64,000 nucleotides of DNA from contig JAEYOV010000076.1 of NCBI GenBank assembly GCA_023411395.1, forward strand, positions 124,001 through 188,000, given 5' to 3'. Below the pieces are notes generated by a model. That model was given only the letters and a program-made list of their open reading frames with translations, did not search any database and was not told the origin of the DNA. The position numbers and the translations under genes are program-made. Source of the stretch: Bacillota bacterium (lineage in GTDB: Bacteria > Bacillota > Clostridia > Christensenellales > Aristaeellaceae). Positions 1 to 7,730 of this stretch are shown here, in pieces (the stretch's first letter is position 1; each line of letters starts with the position of its first letter).

Positions 1-295
1 TGCCACGGCGGTTCAAGCACCCGGACAGCACCACTTCATGAACGCTGGCGGGAAAGTCCGCCTGCACGGCGGTCTGCTGGGGCAGATACCCGATTTCGTT
101 CTGCCTGACGCCATGGAACGCAAGCTGGCCTCCGGTGGGCTTTATTAGTCCCAGCATGCCCTTGACCAGCGTGCTTTTCCCGGAGCCGTTTTCCCCCACG
201 ATGCAAAGATAGTCCCCCGCCTGTACCGCAAGGCTGACATCCTTAACGGCCACGCGCCCATCGTAGTGCATGGTGATATGATTCAAGGTTAGCAT
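1..295 (-). CDS. znuC: Zinc/manganese ABC transporter ATP-binding protein (partial, cut by window edge)
   Basis: Only the first 98 codons are visible; the gene runs off the left edge. Reading from the ATG at 293-295, the protein has the Walker A motif GENGSGKST around residues 34-42 and the Q-loop region GYLPQQ around residue 70, as expected of the ATPase of metal-uptake ABC transporters of the ZnuC/MntB type. It would power import of Zn2+ captured by the binding protein encoded just upstream. The start lies 2 bases after the znuA stop, so the two genes are surely cotranscribed under the Zur promoter. The membrane permease (znuB) is expected just beyond the window. The choice between zinc and manganese rests on the neighbouring Fur-family gene and the His-rich binding protein. 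Confidence 0.9.
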   Translation of the reverse strand, partial: MLTLNHITMHYDGRVAVKDVSLAVQAGDYLCIVGENGSGKSTLVKGMLGLIKPTGGQLAFHGVRQNEIGYLPQQTAVQADFPASVHEVVLSGCLNRRG

Positions 296-297
296 AT

Positions 298-1296
298 TCA
301 AGGCGTAACCAGCCCTTTCCGCAAGCTTTCCACGTTATCCCGCATGAGGGACACATACGTCACCCCCGCCTGAAAATCATCCCTGGATACACCCTGGCAG
401 GACTGGAGCGTCAGTACTTCCGCCCCCGTCTGCTCACTGATGGAGCGGGCGATGTTCTGATTGCTCAATTCGATGGTGTAAATACAGGGCAGTTTGTTTT
501 CCGTTACGGTGTTGATGAGGTAGGCGATGGTGGCCGCGCTGGCCTCCGTCTCCGTGCTGCAGCCGGGGAAAGCCGCCCTGTATTCAAGCCCGTATGCGTC
601 CGCAAAATAGCGGAAGGGGAAACGGTCGCCAAACACCAGCAAGCGGTGGGAGGCCTGTGACACCACCGCCTCAAACTCCGCATCCACCGCCTGAATTTGA
701 TCGATGTAGGACGCGGCGTTTTCCCGGTAGGCGACTTCGTTTCCCGTGTCGGCTTTTATCAGCGCGCCGGCAATGGCCTGAACCATCAAAACGGCGTTTT
801 TGGGGGATGTCCAGATATGCTCGTCATATTCGCCCTCTTCGTGTTCGTGCTCGTGCTCTTCCCCTTCCTCGTGTTCTTCAACCTCAAGACCGTCATTCAC
901 ATGATGATGCTCCTCTTCCGCCTGCATTCCTTCCACCGTTTCCTCCTCCACCGGCGCCACCGCGTCCATCAGGCGGACGATTTGCTTGCCGCTTACATCC
1001 ATGGACGAAAGTATCGTATCCACCCACACATCACTTTCCCCGCCGATGTACAGGAACACATCGGCGTTTTGAATCGCCAGGATATCGGCGGGAGAGGGGT
1101 CGAAGGAATGTATCTCCGCTCCGGGCTTCAAAAGCATTCTGATCTCAGCTTTGTCCCCGGCCACGGCCCGGGCAAAGTCATAAGGAGGAAAAATGGTGGA
1201 AACAACGCTTATTTTTTCGCCCGCCAATGCGGCGCAAAAAGGGATAGCCGATGCCAGAAGCATGACCAAAAGAGCCCAAACCATCATTTTTTTCAT
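298..1296 (-). CDS. znuA: Zinc ABC transporter substrate-binding protein (cluster A-I)
   Basis: A 332-residue exported solute-binding protein. An N-terminal signal peptide (about residues 1-26, with FCAALAG near the cleavage site and no standard lipobox) is followed by the metal-binding protein fold: VVSTIFPPYDFARAVAG near the start, conserved His in GAEIHSFDP (about residue 63), and a long acidic His-rich loop (EEEHHH and EHEHEHEEGEYDEHIW, about residues 126-162) typical of zinc-specific members. The loop is thought to act as a zinc collector. The start has AGGAGG 9 bases upstream. It sits between a small Cys/His membrane protein and znuC in a Zur-led operon, so expression should rise in zinc starvation. 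A manganese role is less likely because of the His/acidic loop. Confidence 0.93.
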   Translation of the reverse strand: MKKMMVWALLVMLLASAIPFCAALAGEKISVVSTIFPPYDFARAVAGDKAEIRMLLKPGAEIHSFDPSPADILAIQNADVFLYIGGESDVWVDTILSSMDVSGKQIVRLMDAVAPVEEETVEGMQAEEEHHHVNDGLEVEEHEEGEEHEHEHEEGEYDEHIWTSPKNAVLMVQAIAGALIKADTGNEVAYRENAASYIDQIQAVDAEFEAVVSQASHRLLVFGDRFPFRYFADAYGLEYRAAFPGCSTETEASAATIAYLINTVTENKLPCIYTIELSNQNIARSISEQTGAEVLTLQSCQGVSRDDFQAGVTYVSLMRDNVESLRKGLVTP

Positions 1297-1350
1297 GGCA
1301 AAATAGCCTCCTATTCCATTTTGAAAGCAGCAGGAATCAAAGGAGGCATC

Positions 1351-1662
1351 TCAATTGTTCAATTGTACCTTCAGGCTGACGGGAGTATTTTCCCTCGTAT
1401 TATCAAAAGAGAGATGCGGCAGCGCACCGTGCAGGGCCGTGAGGATGGCAAGCATTGCCGCCGCAAGCACCATGACAAGGACACCCAGACGGCGCAGCAT
1501 GTCCGAAAAGCGGTGGATCAGCGCGCACACGGGGCAATCCTGCCCGGTGCAGTCATGATGCATGTGGGCGGCAACAAACCAGGCGGAAAAAAAGAAGGCA
1601 ACGGTAAGGCAGGCGCAAACAAGCAGGGCAATGGCCCGCTTTGCAAAAGCGCTCTTATTCAA
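1351..1662 (-). CDS. Small membrane protein with HHDCxGxxCxxC motif
   Basis: 103 residues, starting at TTG with GGAGG 7 bases before it. The sequence shows two hydrophobic segments (about residues 9-32 and 59-82) separated by a loop containing HMHHDCTGQDCPVCALIH (about residues 33-50), a dense Cys/His cluster that should face outside and could bind a metal. I do not recognise a named family with certainty; proteins of this shape are known near zinc-uptake genes. It lies between zur and znuA in the same operon, so a role in zinc delivery or sensing is an inference from context only. Confidence 0.72.
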   Translation of the reverse strand: MNKSAFAKRAIALLVCACLTVAFFFSAWFVAAHMHHDCTGQDCPVCALIHRFSDMLRRLGVLVMVLAAAMLAILTALHGALPHLSFDNTRENTPVSLKVQLNN

Positions 1663-1686
1663 GCCGCTTCCTCCCTTCCCGCCTTC

Positions 1687-2100
1687 CTATTTTCCGGCGC
1701 AGCCTTCGCAGCGCCCATACAAAACCGTCTTGAAGCTGTCCAGCTCAAAGCGGTGCTCGTTGAGCATATGCTTTTGCAGCCCGTCCATCTGGCTGCAGTC
1801 AAGGTGGATCATGCGTCCGCAGTCTGAGCATACCAGATGATAATGGTTCCTGTGGTTCTCCGGCTGCTCCACGTACTGGTAGCAGGCGGATGCCCCCTCC
1901 GGCGCGGCAAACTTCATCACCCTATGATCCTGAACCAGCCTTTCCAGATGGCGGTACACGGTTGTTTGGCCCACCGGCTCGCCCTGTCCCCGCAAATGAC
2001 CTACAATCATTTCCGCCGTCACATGGCGGCTGGCGTTGTCCTTCAGACAGGAGAGAATCAGTTCCTTTTGCCTGGTCTGATAGCTTTTTCCGCGGCTCAA
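1687..2100 (-). CDS. zur: Fur-family transcriptional regulator, probable zinc uptake repressor Zur
   Basis: 137 residues. The N-terminal winged-helix half (about residues 1-80, with VTAEMIVGHL and TTVYRHLERL, the recognition helix) is followed by the dimerisation/metal half containing HYHLVCSDCG and the second pair YGRCEGC, the four cysteines of the structural zinc site. The start is a TTG preceded by GGAG; no ATG exists in a plausible place. It leads the operon with the small membrane protein, znuA and znuC and is preceded by a promoter overlapped by a near-perfect palindrome, so it most likely represses its own operon when zinc is plentiful. Fur or PerR are alternatives, but the neighbours argue for zinc. 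Confidence 0.88.
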   Translation of the reverse strand: MSRGKSYQTRQKELILSCLKDNASRHVTAEMIVGHLRGQGEPVGQTTVYRHLERLVQDHRVMKFAAPEGASACYQYVEQPENHRNHYHLVCSDCGRMIHLDCSQMDGLQKHMLNEHRFELDSFKTVLYGRCEGCAGK

Positions 2101-2117
2101 CCTGCTCCACTCCCGGA

Positions 2118-2168
2118 TATGAAATCGGGAACCGTTTTCATATTACTTCTTATACATCCATTTGTCAA
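2118..2168 (-). promoter_or_regulatory. Zinc operon promoter with Zur-like operator
   Basis: On the minus strand a consensus promoter is visible: TTGACA (plus 2163-2168), a 17-base spacer and TAATAT (plus 2140-2145). A 25-bp inverted repeat at 2118-2142, with outer arms TATGAAA and TTTCATA and inner CGG/CCG, covers the end of the -10 box and the expected transcription start. This is where a zinc-loaded repressor would block RNA polymerase. The match to Zur is inferred from location and symmetry. Confidence 0.75.
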
Positions 2169-2220
2169 TGCTTCCCCCCTCCATTTTATGCTTGTAACAG
2201 ATTGGCGCGGGGGAAGCCTA

Positions 2221-2248
2221 TTGACACATGCAAGAAACACAGTACAAT
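2221..2248 (+). promoter_or_regulatory. Promoter of the C-GCAxxG-C-C/permease unit
   Basis: TTGACA at 2221-2226 and TACAAT at 2243-2248 are separated by 16 bases, about 50 bases before the first rightward gene. No operator-like symmetry is evident inside it. The unit is divergent from the zur operon; the Zur palindrome lies 80 bases away, so shared control is possible but not shown. Confidence 0.6.
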
Positions 2249-2300
2249 AAAAAAGGTATGCATTGTTCTATGATTACTATACAGAATTGAGGTGGCCGCT

Positions 2301-2747
2301 TTGAAAAACCGCGCGGAACGGGCCAGGGAGCTATTTGAACAGGGATACAACTGCGCACAGGCCGTGTTCGCCGCTTTTTGCGATGAGACCGGCATGGAGT
2401 TGGAAACGGCGCTGAAGCTGGCCGCACCCTTTGGCGGGGGCATCGGCAGGCTGCGGGAGGTATGCGGCGCGGTGAGCGGCATGGCGATGGTAGCCGGCAT
2501 GAAATACGGCTACACCGATCCTGCGGATACCCAGACAAAGATGGAGCACTATCAGCTCACCCAGACTTTGGTGAACGAATTCAAGCAGGAAAACGGTTCC
2601 TTTATCTGCCGTGAGCTTCTGAATCTGGACGGCGCCGGCAATCCCCTCCCGGAAGAAAGGACGCCGCAATACTACCAATCCCGGCCCTGCGCCGATCTGG
2701 TTGAAAGCGCCGCCAGGATCATGGAAGCGTATATTCAAAGCAGGTGA
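2301..2747 (+). CDS. C-GCAxxG-C-C family protein
   Basis: About 148 residues. The motif pattern GYNCAQAV, a central VCGAVSGM, then FICRELL and RPCADLV is that of the C_GCAxxG_C_C (redox-active disulfide, possibly metal cluster binding) family, short cytoplasmic proteins of unknown activity often found near redox and metal genes. The start chosen is the TTG at 2301, because GAGGTG at 2289-2294 sits 6 bases before it; a GTG at 2292 would overlap that ribosome site. It is followed 6 bases later by the first permease half, so the three rightward genes form one unit facing the arsenic operon. Confidence 0.85.
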   Translation: MKNRAERARELFEQGYNCAQAVFAAFCDETGMELETALKLAAPFGGGIGRLREVCGAVSGMAMVAGMKYGYTDPADTQTKMEHYQLTQTLVNEFKQENGSFICRELLNLDGAGNPLPEERTPQYYQSRPCADLVESAARIMEAYIQSR

Positions 2748-2753
2748 TGACTT

Positions 2754-3227
2754 TTGACTGTAGCACTGTATCTGATAGCAATTCTGGCGCTGGCTGTGTC
2801 CGCCCTGAAAAGCAGGGAAAAGACGCTGCTTGCATTAAAAAAGGCCTGGAAGTCCCTGGAGAATATACTGCCTCAAATCCTTCCCATCCTGCTCCTTCTG
2901 GGCATCCTCCTTGCGGTGCTGACGCCTGAACAAATCTCCAGGCTCTTGGGCAAGGAATCGGGCTGGCTGGGGGTTATGATCGCCGCCGTCATTGGCTCTA
3001 TCACGCTGATTCCCGGCTTTGTAGCCTTTCCCCTGGCGGCGGCACTGCTGAAAAGCGGCGCGGGCTATATGCAGATCGCGGCCTTCATCTCCACGCTGAT
3101 GATGGTGGGCGTCGTTACTTTGCCCGTTGAGATCAAGTTTTTCGGCAAAAAATCCACCCTGATCCGCAACGCGGCGGCATTCTGCTTTTCCATGGCGGTA
3201 GCCCTGGTGATGGGGGTGGTTTTGTGA
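2754..3227 (+). CDS. Half-size permease (COG0701-like), first of a pair
   Basis: 157 residues with about four membrane segments. The hydrophobic core with GSITLIPGFVAFPLAAALLK (about residues 80-100) resembles one repeat of the two-fold permease family (DUF318/ArsP-like) that moves arsenic compounds or other small molecules. The start is TTG with AGGTGA upstream, 6 bases after the previous stop. The next gene overlaps by 4 bases and encodes the second half, so the two products probably form a heterodimer equal to one full-length permease such as that at 8037-9050. Substrate is unknown; the neighbouring arsenic operon suggests a metalloid or thiol compound. Confidence 0.8.
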   Translation: MTVALYLIAILALAVSALKSREKTLLALKKAWKSLENILPQILPILLLLGILLAVLTPEQISRLLGKESGWLGVMIAAVIGSITLIPGFVAFPLAAALLKSGAGYMQIAAFISTLMMVGVVTLPVEIKFFGKKSTLIRNAAAFCFSMAVALVMGVVL

Positions 3228-3769
3228 GCATGTTGAAAAAGCAGGTCAAGCGCTACAGGCTGTTTCTTGTTATGGCCGCAGTCAGCATTCTGATGCTGAT
3301 GTTCTTTCCTCAAACCGGCGTAAGGTCTCTGGAACTAAGCTGGTCGAATTTGCTGGAGATGCTCTCGGTGCTTCCCCCCATCTTCATCCTGCTGGGGCTT
3401 TTGGACGTATGGGTCAAGCGGGAAACGATGGTCAAATACATGGGCGAGGATTCGGGGATGAAAGGCGTGGCGCTGGCTTTCCTGATCGGCTCTGCCGCGG
3501 CGGGCCCCCTTTACGCGGCTTTCCCGGTGGCCGCCGTGCTGATGAAAAAGGGCAGCCGGTTTTCCAACGTATTGATCATGCTGGGGGCCTGGTCCACCAC
3601 TAAGATACCGCTGATCCTGTTTGAGGCGTCCTCCATGGGGCTGAAATTCATGCTCATAAGACTTGTGATGGACCTGATCGGAATCGCCGTCATCGCCTTC
3701 CTGACGGAAAAGCTGCTGTCCGGCGAAGAAAAAGCAGAGATTTATAAAAGAGCGGCGGAGCGGGAGTGA
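3224..3769 (+). CDS. Half-size permease (COG0701-like), second of a pair
   Basis: 181 residues with about four to five membrane segments. The motif GSAAAGPLYAAFPVAAVL (about residues 87-104) mirrors the GSITLIPGFVAFPLAAAL motif of the gene before it, supporting a common repeat. The start is a GTG overlapping the previous stop by 4 bases (an ATG two codons later is possible). The C-terminus is charged (EKAEIYKRAAERE) and probably cytoplasmic. The pair converges on arsC with only 41 bases between, where no clear terminator is seen. Confidence 0.8.
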   Translation: MSMLKKQVKRYRLFLVMAAVSILMLMFFPQTGVRSLELSWSNLLEMLSVLPPIFILLGLLDVWVKRETMVKYMGEDSGMKGVALAFLIGSAAAGPLYAAFPVAAVLMKKGSRFSNVLIMLGAWSTTKIPLILFEASSMGLKFMLIRLVMDLIGIAVIAFLTEKLLSGEEKAEIYKRAAERE

Positions 3770-3810
3770 CCCGCGCCGCAGATTCTTGTTTAAAGCATTT
3801 GCCAGGCAGT

Positions 3811-4236
3811 CTACACAAACAAATCCTCGCTGAAAACGGTCCCGTTTTGAATCCGTTCCTTCAGGTCAAGAATCTTTTCCTCTATCGTCCTAATCACCTT
3901 GATGAATTCTTCGTCGCTTTTGCCTGTTGGGTCTTCAAGCCCCCAATCCTCCATATGCTTGCAGGGCAAAAAGGGGCATGCCACGCCACAGCCCATGGTG
4001 ACCACGATGTCCACAGGCGGCAGTACGTTGAGCAGCTTTGGCTTTTGATCCTTCTCCATATCGATTCCATACAGCTCCTTCATCAGCCGTACGGCATCGG
4101 GATTGATCTTGTCTTTTACTTCCGTCCCGCCGGAATAGCTTTCATACACATCGCCCGCCAGGTGGCGGCTTAAAGCCTCGGCGATCTGGCTGCGGCAGGA
4201 ATTATGAACACAGATAAAGGCAACTTTGGGCAACAT
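3811..4236 (-). CDS. arsC: Arsenate reductase, low-molecular-weight phosphatase type (thioredoxin-dependent)
   Basis: 141 residues. The phosphate-loop signature CVHNSCRSQ is at residues 9-17 and the resolving-cysteine region TMGCGVACPFLPC is around residues 80-92, as in Staphylococcus pI258-type ArsC, which reduces As(V) to As(III) using thioredoxin. An upstream in-frame extension is ignored because AAGGAGGAAA lies just before the ATG at 4234-4236. It is the last gene of the arsenic operon, and its As(III) product would be taken by ArsM or Acr3 encoded upstream. The operon's own thioredoxin-like proteins are likely reductants. Confidence 0.94.
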   Translation of the reverse strand: MLPKVAFICVHNSCRSQIAEALSRHLAGDVYESYSGGTEVKDKINPDAVRLMKELYGIDMEKDQKPKLLNVLPPVDIVVTMGCGVACPFLPCKHMEDWGLEDPTGKSDEEFIKVIRTIEEKILDLKERIQNGTVFSEDLFV

Positions 4237-4267
4237 ACGGTTTCCTCCTTTAATGAATATCTTATAC

Positions 4268-5059
4268 CTATTCCGGCTTCCTCGCCTGTACTTCATAAGA
4301 AGCCACGTAATCTTGCGCATTCCAGCCAAATCCCCACGACTGAATAATCTCCCGGCTTTGCTCTTTGGGCTTCAATGCGATACCGCAAAATCCGGCCGCC
4401 TGAAGCATGGCCCGTATGTTTTCCACGTATTCCGCGCCGCCGATGCAGCCGGAAACCAGCGCCGAGTCCTGCTTTATCTCTTCCGGCAAAGGCTTCTCCG
4501 CCACCACGTCGGATATGGACAGCCTTCCACCGGGTTTTAAAACCCGGAAGGCTTCCAGGAACACCTGGCGCTTGTCTTGGGCCAGGTTGATGACGCAATT
4601 GGAAAGGATCACATCCACCTCTTCGTCGGCGACGGGCAAGTGCTCAATCTCCCCCAGCCGGAACTCAATGTTATTGTACCCGCTTTTTTCAGCGTTGCCG
4701 CGGGCCAAGGCAATCATATCGGGCGTCATATCCACGCCGATCACGCGGCCGCTTTCGCCCACCTGACGGCGGGCCAGAAAACAGTCGAACCCGCCCCCGC
4801 AGCCCAGGTCCAGCACGGTTTCCCCTTCCTTGAGAGAGGCAAGGGCAAGCGGATTGCCGCAGCCAAGACCCATGTTGGCGCCTTCGGGAACGCCATCCAG
4901 GTCGATTTGGGTGTAGCCTATCTTTTGAGCAGCCTCCCAGGCGGAAACAGGCACACCGCCGCAACTGCATCCGCCGCCGCAGCAACCCCTGGCGCTCCCC
5001 CGGGCTACCTTTGCATAGTTCGTGCGGATGACGCCGCGCAGCACTTCCTTTTTATCCAT
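4268..5059 (-). CDS. arsM: Arsenite S-adenosylmethionine methyltransferase
   Basis: 263 residues. The class I methyltransferase core shows VLDLGCGGGFDCFLA (about residues 82-96, SAM-binding motif I) and GVDMTPDMI (about 108-116). As(III)-binding cysteines of the family are present: a Cys-rich N-terminal stretch GCCGGGCSCGG (about residues 25-35), SNCVINL (about 153-159) and SGCIGGAEY (about 203-211). It methylates arsenite to methylated, partly volatile species. It lies between acr3 and arsC, 23 bases after the acr3 stop. The start has a GGA-rich site (AAAGGATG) upstream. Confidence 0.94.
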   Translation of the reverse strand: MDKKEVLRGVIRTNYAKVARGSARGCCGGGCSCGGVPVSAWEAAQKIGYTQIDLDGVPEGANMGLGCGNPLALASLKEGETVLDLGCGGGFDCFLARRQVGESGRVIGVDMTPDMIALARGNAEKSGYNNIEFRLGEIEHLPVADEEVDVILSNCVINLAQDKRQVFLEAFRVLKPGGRLSISDVVAEKPLPEEIKQDSALVSGCIGGAEYVENIRAMLQAAGFCGIALKPKEQSREIIQSWGFGWNAQDYVASYEVQARKPE

Positions 5060-5082
5060 CGCACATCACATCCTTTCCAATA

Positions 5083-6129
5083 TCAGTTCGGAAACCACCG
5101 CTTGGTGCGGTTGGCAATCTTCACCAGCATCAGCATCACCGGCACCTCCACCAGCACGCCCACCACCGTTGCCAGCGCAGCGGGGGAGGATGTGCCGAAC
5201 AGGGAAATCGCCACGGCCACAGCCAGCTCAAAAAAGTTGGATGCTCCGATCATGCCGGCCGGGGCGGCTACGTCATGAGGCAGCTTTAAAAGACGGCTTA
5301 TCAGGTAGGCAATAAAGAAGATCAGGAACGTCTGCAGTATCAGCGGCACGGCAATCAGAACGATGTGCACGGGATTTTCCAATATCACCTTCCCCTGGAA
5401 GGAAAAGAGGATCACCAGCGTCAACAAAAGCCCCGCCACGGTCACATGCTTGAATTTGGGGATGAATGTTTTTTGGAAATATTCCATCCCCCGTTTTTTG
5501 GTGAGTACATTGCGGGTGATGATGCCGCCCGTGAGGGGGATCACCACAAACAGCATCACCGACAAAATCAGCGTGTCCCAAGGGATCGATACACCTCCGA
5601 CACCCAGCAGGAATGCCACGATGGGCGTAAAGGCGATAAGGATGATCAAATCATTGGTTGCAACCTGTACCACCGTGTACGCCGCGTTGCCGCGGGTGAG
5701 ATGGCTCCACACAAACACCATGGCCGTGCAGGGGGCCGCTCCCAAAAGGATAGCTCCCGCCAGATAATCCTTGGCAAGTTCAGGGGGGATCAGCCCTTTG
5801 AAGATTACGTAGAAAAACAGCCAGGCAATGCCGAACATGGTAAAGGGTTTGATAAGCCAGTTGGCAGCCCAGGTGACATACAGCCCTTTTGGGTTTTTAC
5901 CCACATTGCGGATGCTTTGAAAATCCACCTTCAGCATCATGGGATAGATCATCAGCCAGATCAGTATGGCTATGGGAATGGACACTTTGGCATACTCAAA
6001 CTGTCCCAGAAACGCGGGGATACCTGGCAGGAACTGCCCGATGAGCACGCCGGCAGCCATGCACAGGATGACCCAAACGGTGAGGTACTTTTCAAAAAAG
6101 CCGATGGTTTGCGGTTTGCTCTCCGTCAT
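5083..6129 (-). CDS. acr3: Arsenite efflux transporter Acr3
   Basis: 348 residues with about ten membrane segments (BASS/bile-acid-symporter fold). The family signature GAAPCTAMVFVWS (about residues 130-142) holds the Cys needed for arsenite transport; a second signature lies in PAGMIGASNFFELAVA near residue 290-305. It expels As(III) from the cytoplasm, probably driven by the proton gradient. It starts 1 base after the stop of the thioredoxin-like gene, so translation is tightly coupled. Confidence 0.95.
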   Translation of the reverse strand: MTESKPQTIGFFEKYLTVWVILCMAAGVLIGQFLPGIPAFLGQFEYAKVSIPIAILIWLMIYPMMLKVDFQSIRNVGKNPKGLYVTWAANWLIKPFTMFGIAWLFFYVIFKGLIPPELAKDYLAGAILLGAAPCTAMVFVWSHLTRGNAAYTVVQVATNDLIILIAFTPIVAFLLGVGGVSIPWDTLILSVMLFVVIPLTGGIITRNVLTKKRGMEYFQKTFIPKFKHVTVAGLLLTLVILFSFQGKVILENPVHIVLIAVPLILQTFLIFFIAYLISRLLKLPHDVAAPAGMIGASNFFELAVAVAISLFGTSSPAALATVVGVLVEVPVMLMLVKIANRTKRWFPN

Positions 6130-6130
6130 G

Positions 6131-6493
6131 TCACTTCACCTCCAGCTTTGCGAAAATCTTTTTCACATCCTCCACCTTCAGCAGCTTGCCATAGGAAACC
6201 ACCTTGCCGTCCACGGCGAGGGCAGGCGTCTGCATCACGCCGTATTTGGCAATTTCCAGCGCGTCGCCGATGTTGATGACCTCGTCCGCAAAGCCCATTT
6301 CCTTTACCGCCTGCTGGGTGTTTTCGTATGTCATTCTGCTTTTGTCGCAGCATGCGCCCAGTACGACGAAGCGGGCGCTCTTTGCGCCGCTATTGTCACA
6401 TTCGCCTCCGCAGGTGCATGGGGCCTTAGTTTCCTGCTTTGAACCTTCACAGCAGGAAGGTTCCTTTGTTTTTCCAAATTTGAACAGTGCCAT
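6131..6493 (-). CDS. Thioredoxin-like redox-active disulfide protein with Cys-rich N-terminus
   Basis: 120 residues. The N-terminal 45 residues are Cys-rich (SCCEGSKQETKAPCTCGGEC), followed by a small thioredoxin fold of the TM0996/MTH895 type: VLGACCDKSR carries the active-site cysteines and TPALAVDGKVV the cis-Pro region. Proteins of this family are common beside CcdA and arsenic permeases and probably pass electrons to arsenate reductase or a membrane partner. The start (ATG at 6491-6493, GAGAGGAAA upstream) avoids a long upstream extension. It sits between ccdA and acr3. Confidence 0.87.
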   Translation of the reverse strand: MALFKFGKTKEPSCCEGSKQETKAPCTCGGECDNSGAKSARFVVLGACCDKSRMTYENTQQAVKEMGFADEVINIGDALEIAKYGVMQTPALAVDGKVVSYGKLLKVEDVKKIFAKLEVK

Positions 6494-6519
6494 ATTTTCC
6501 TCTCCTTCAATACAAAATG

Positions 6520-7209
6520 CTAGAAGCCAAGATAGAACATGTAGAAACCAATCAGCAGGATCAGGGTGCCCATCACGATTTTCAGAAGAGCGCTTACCCT
6601 GCCATACCTTTTGCTTTGTGACAATTTTTGCACAAACCCTACCGACGTTCCCGCCACAACAGCAAGAATGCCATGACCAATGGAATACAAAAGGAGCAAC
6701 AGAATCCCCCACAGGATGCTGCCCTTCCCCGCGACGATGGAAAGCAGCGCGATCAGCACCGGCGTGGAGCAGGGAGAAGAAAACACGCCGCCCAATATGC
6801 CGGCAACAAATGCTCCCGCAAAACCGCGCTTCGTATTCCTGGACAGGAGATAGCTGGACGGTATGATCTCGAAAATGCCCCAAACCTGCAATGCCATCAG
6901 CACCATCAGCACACCCAGGACAATGTACCACCAGGAGGAAGCTATTCCCATGAGCTGTCCGGCCAGCGACGCAGCGACGCCAAGCGCCGTAAAGGTAACA
7001 GCCGCGCCAAGCGCAAAAGTTACGGAAAGCCGGAATGACCGTCTAGCGTCATGCTGGCCCAATCCGCCCACAAAGCCGATGACAAGCGGGATGCTGGACA
7101 GCGCACATGGCGTGAAGGATGTAACGATACCGGCAGCCAAGGCCAGCAAAGGAGCCAGCCAGCCGCTATCCGCAATAAGCTTTGATATCCCTTCCAAAAT
7201 CTCCGTCAT
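6520..7209 (-). CDS. ccdA: CcdA/DsbD-type membrane thiol-disulfide transporter
   Basis: 229 residues with six membrane segments. The paired cysteines lie in FTPCALSSIP (about residues 31-40) and SSPCSTPVLIALL (about 148-160), the pattern by which CcdA moves reducing power across the membrane. Its start codon overlaps the stop of the upstream thioredoxin by one base (TGATG). With the exported thioredoxin and the cytoplasmic thioredoxin-like protein it probably forms an electron relay for the arsenic operon. Confidence 0.9.
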   Translation of the reverse strand: MTEILEGISKLIADSGWLAPLLALAAGIVTSFTPCALSSIPLVIGFVGGLGQHDARRSFRLSVTFALGAAVTFTALGVAASLAGQLMGIASSWWYIVLGVLMVLMALQVWGIFEIIPSSYLLSRNTKRGFAGAFVAGILGGVFSSPCSTPVLIALLSIVAGKGSILWGILLLLLYSIGHGILAVVAGTSVGFVQKLSQSKRYGRVSALLKIVMGTLILLIGFYMFYLGF

Positions 7210-7730
7210 CAGCTTACCCCCATATCGGCAAGGATGGACAGCATCTGTTCCTCCGTCAAGCCGCCCTGATGGACGGTGAATGCATGCTCCCCTGTATCGC
7301 GGTATTTGTACATGGCAAATTCGATAGCCACATCATCACCAGGCACATATGGCTTGCCATCCGACGTGAAAAACACCTGCGTCGGGATGACCTGTATTGG
7401 AAAGCCATTGGCTGCTTCGCCATATTTCCACACATCCACGAATTTGATGATAGCTTTCCCCTGCATTCTTGAATTCAACGACCTGAGCACAGGCGCCATT
7501 TCCTTGCAAGGGATGCAGGAATCCGCACCAAAGTCGATAATGACCGGCAAGCCGTAGGCGTTCAATTTCTCAAGATCAATGGCGGTGGCCTCCAAGACAA
7601 AATCCTCATGGGCCTGCAACCTTTCCTGTGCGGCCGTCTCCTTTCCGGTGTTTTTGATGAACCAGATGCCTGCCACGGCAAGCACAATACAAACAGGGAC
7701 GACAACCCTCACCCATGTTTTGGTACTCAT
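7209..7730 (-). CDS. Membrane-anchored thioredoxin-fold protein (CIPC active site)
   Basis: 173 residues. One N-terminal membrane anchor (about residues 6-24) is followed by a thioredoxin domain with the active site DSCIPCKEM (about residues 72-80) and cis-Pro in IQVIPTQVFF. The domain should lie outside the membrane, where it can receive electrons from CcdA encoded next. I chose the ATG at 7728-7730, which overlaps the ferredoxin stop (ATGA) and has AAGGTGG 9 bases before it, over the upstream TTG. Such TlpA-like proteins are unusual partners in arsenic operons and may act on an exported thiol or arsenical. Confidence 0.86.
   Translation of the reverse strand: MSTKTWVRVVVPVCIVLAVAGIWFIKNTGKETAAQERLQAHEDFVLEATAIDLEKLNAYGLPVIIDFGADSCIPCKEMAPVLRSLNSRMQGKAIIKFVDVWKYGEAANGFPIQVIPTQVFFTSDGKPYVPGDDVAIEFAMYKYRDTGEHAFTVHQGGLTEEQMLSILADMGVS

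Noticed and set aside
5365..6276. 303-codon open frame on the plus strand
   Set aside because: Antisense of acr3 with unnatural His/Gln/Asp composition.
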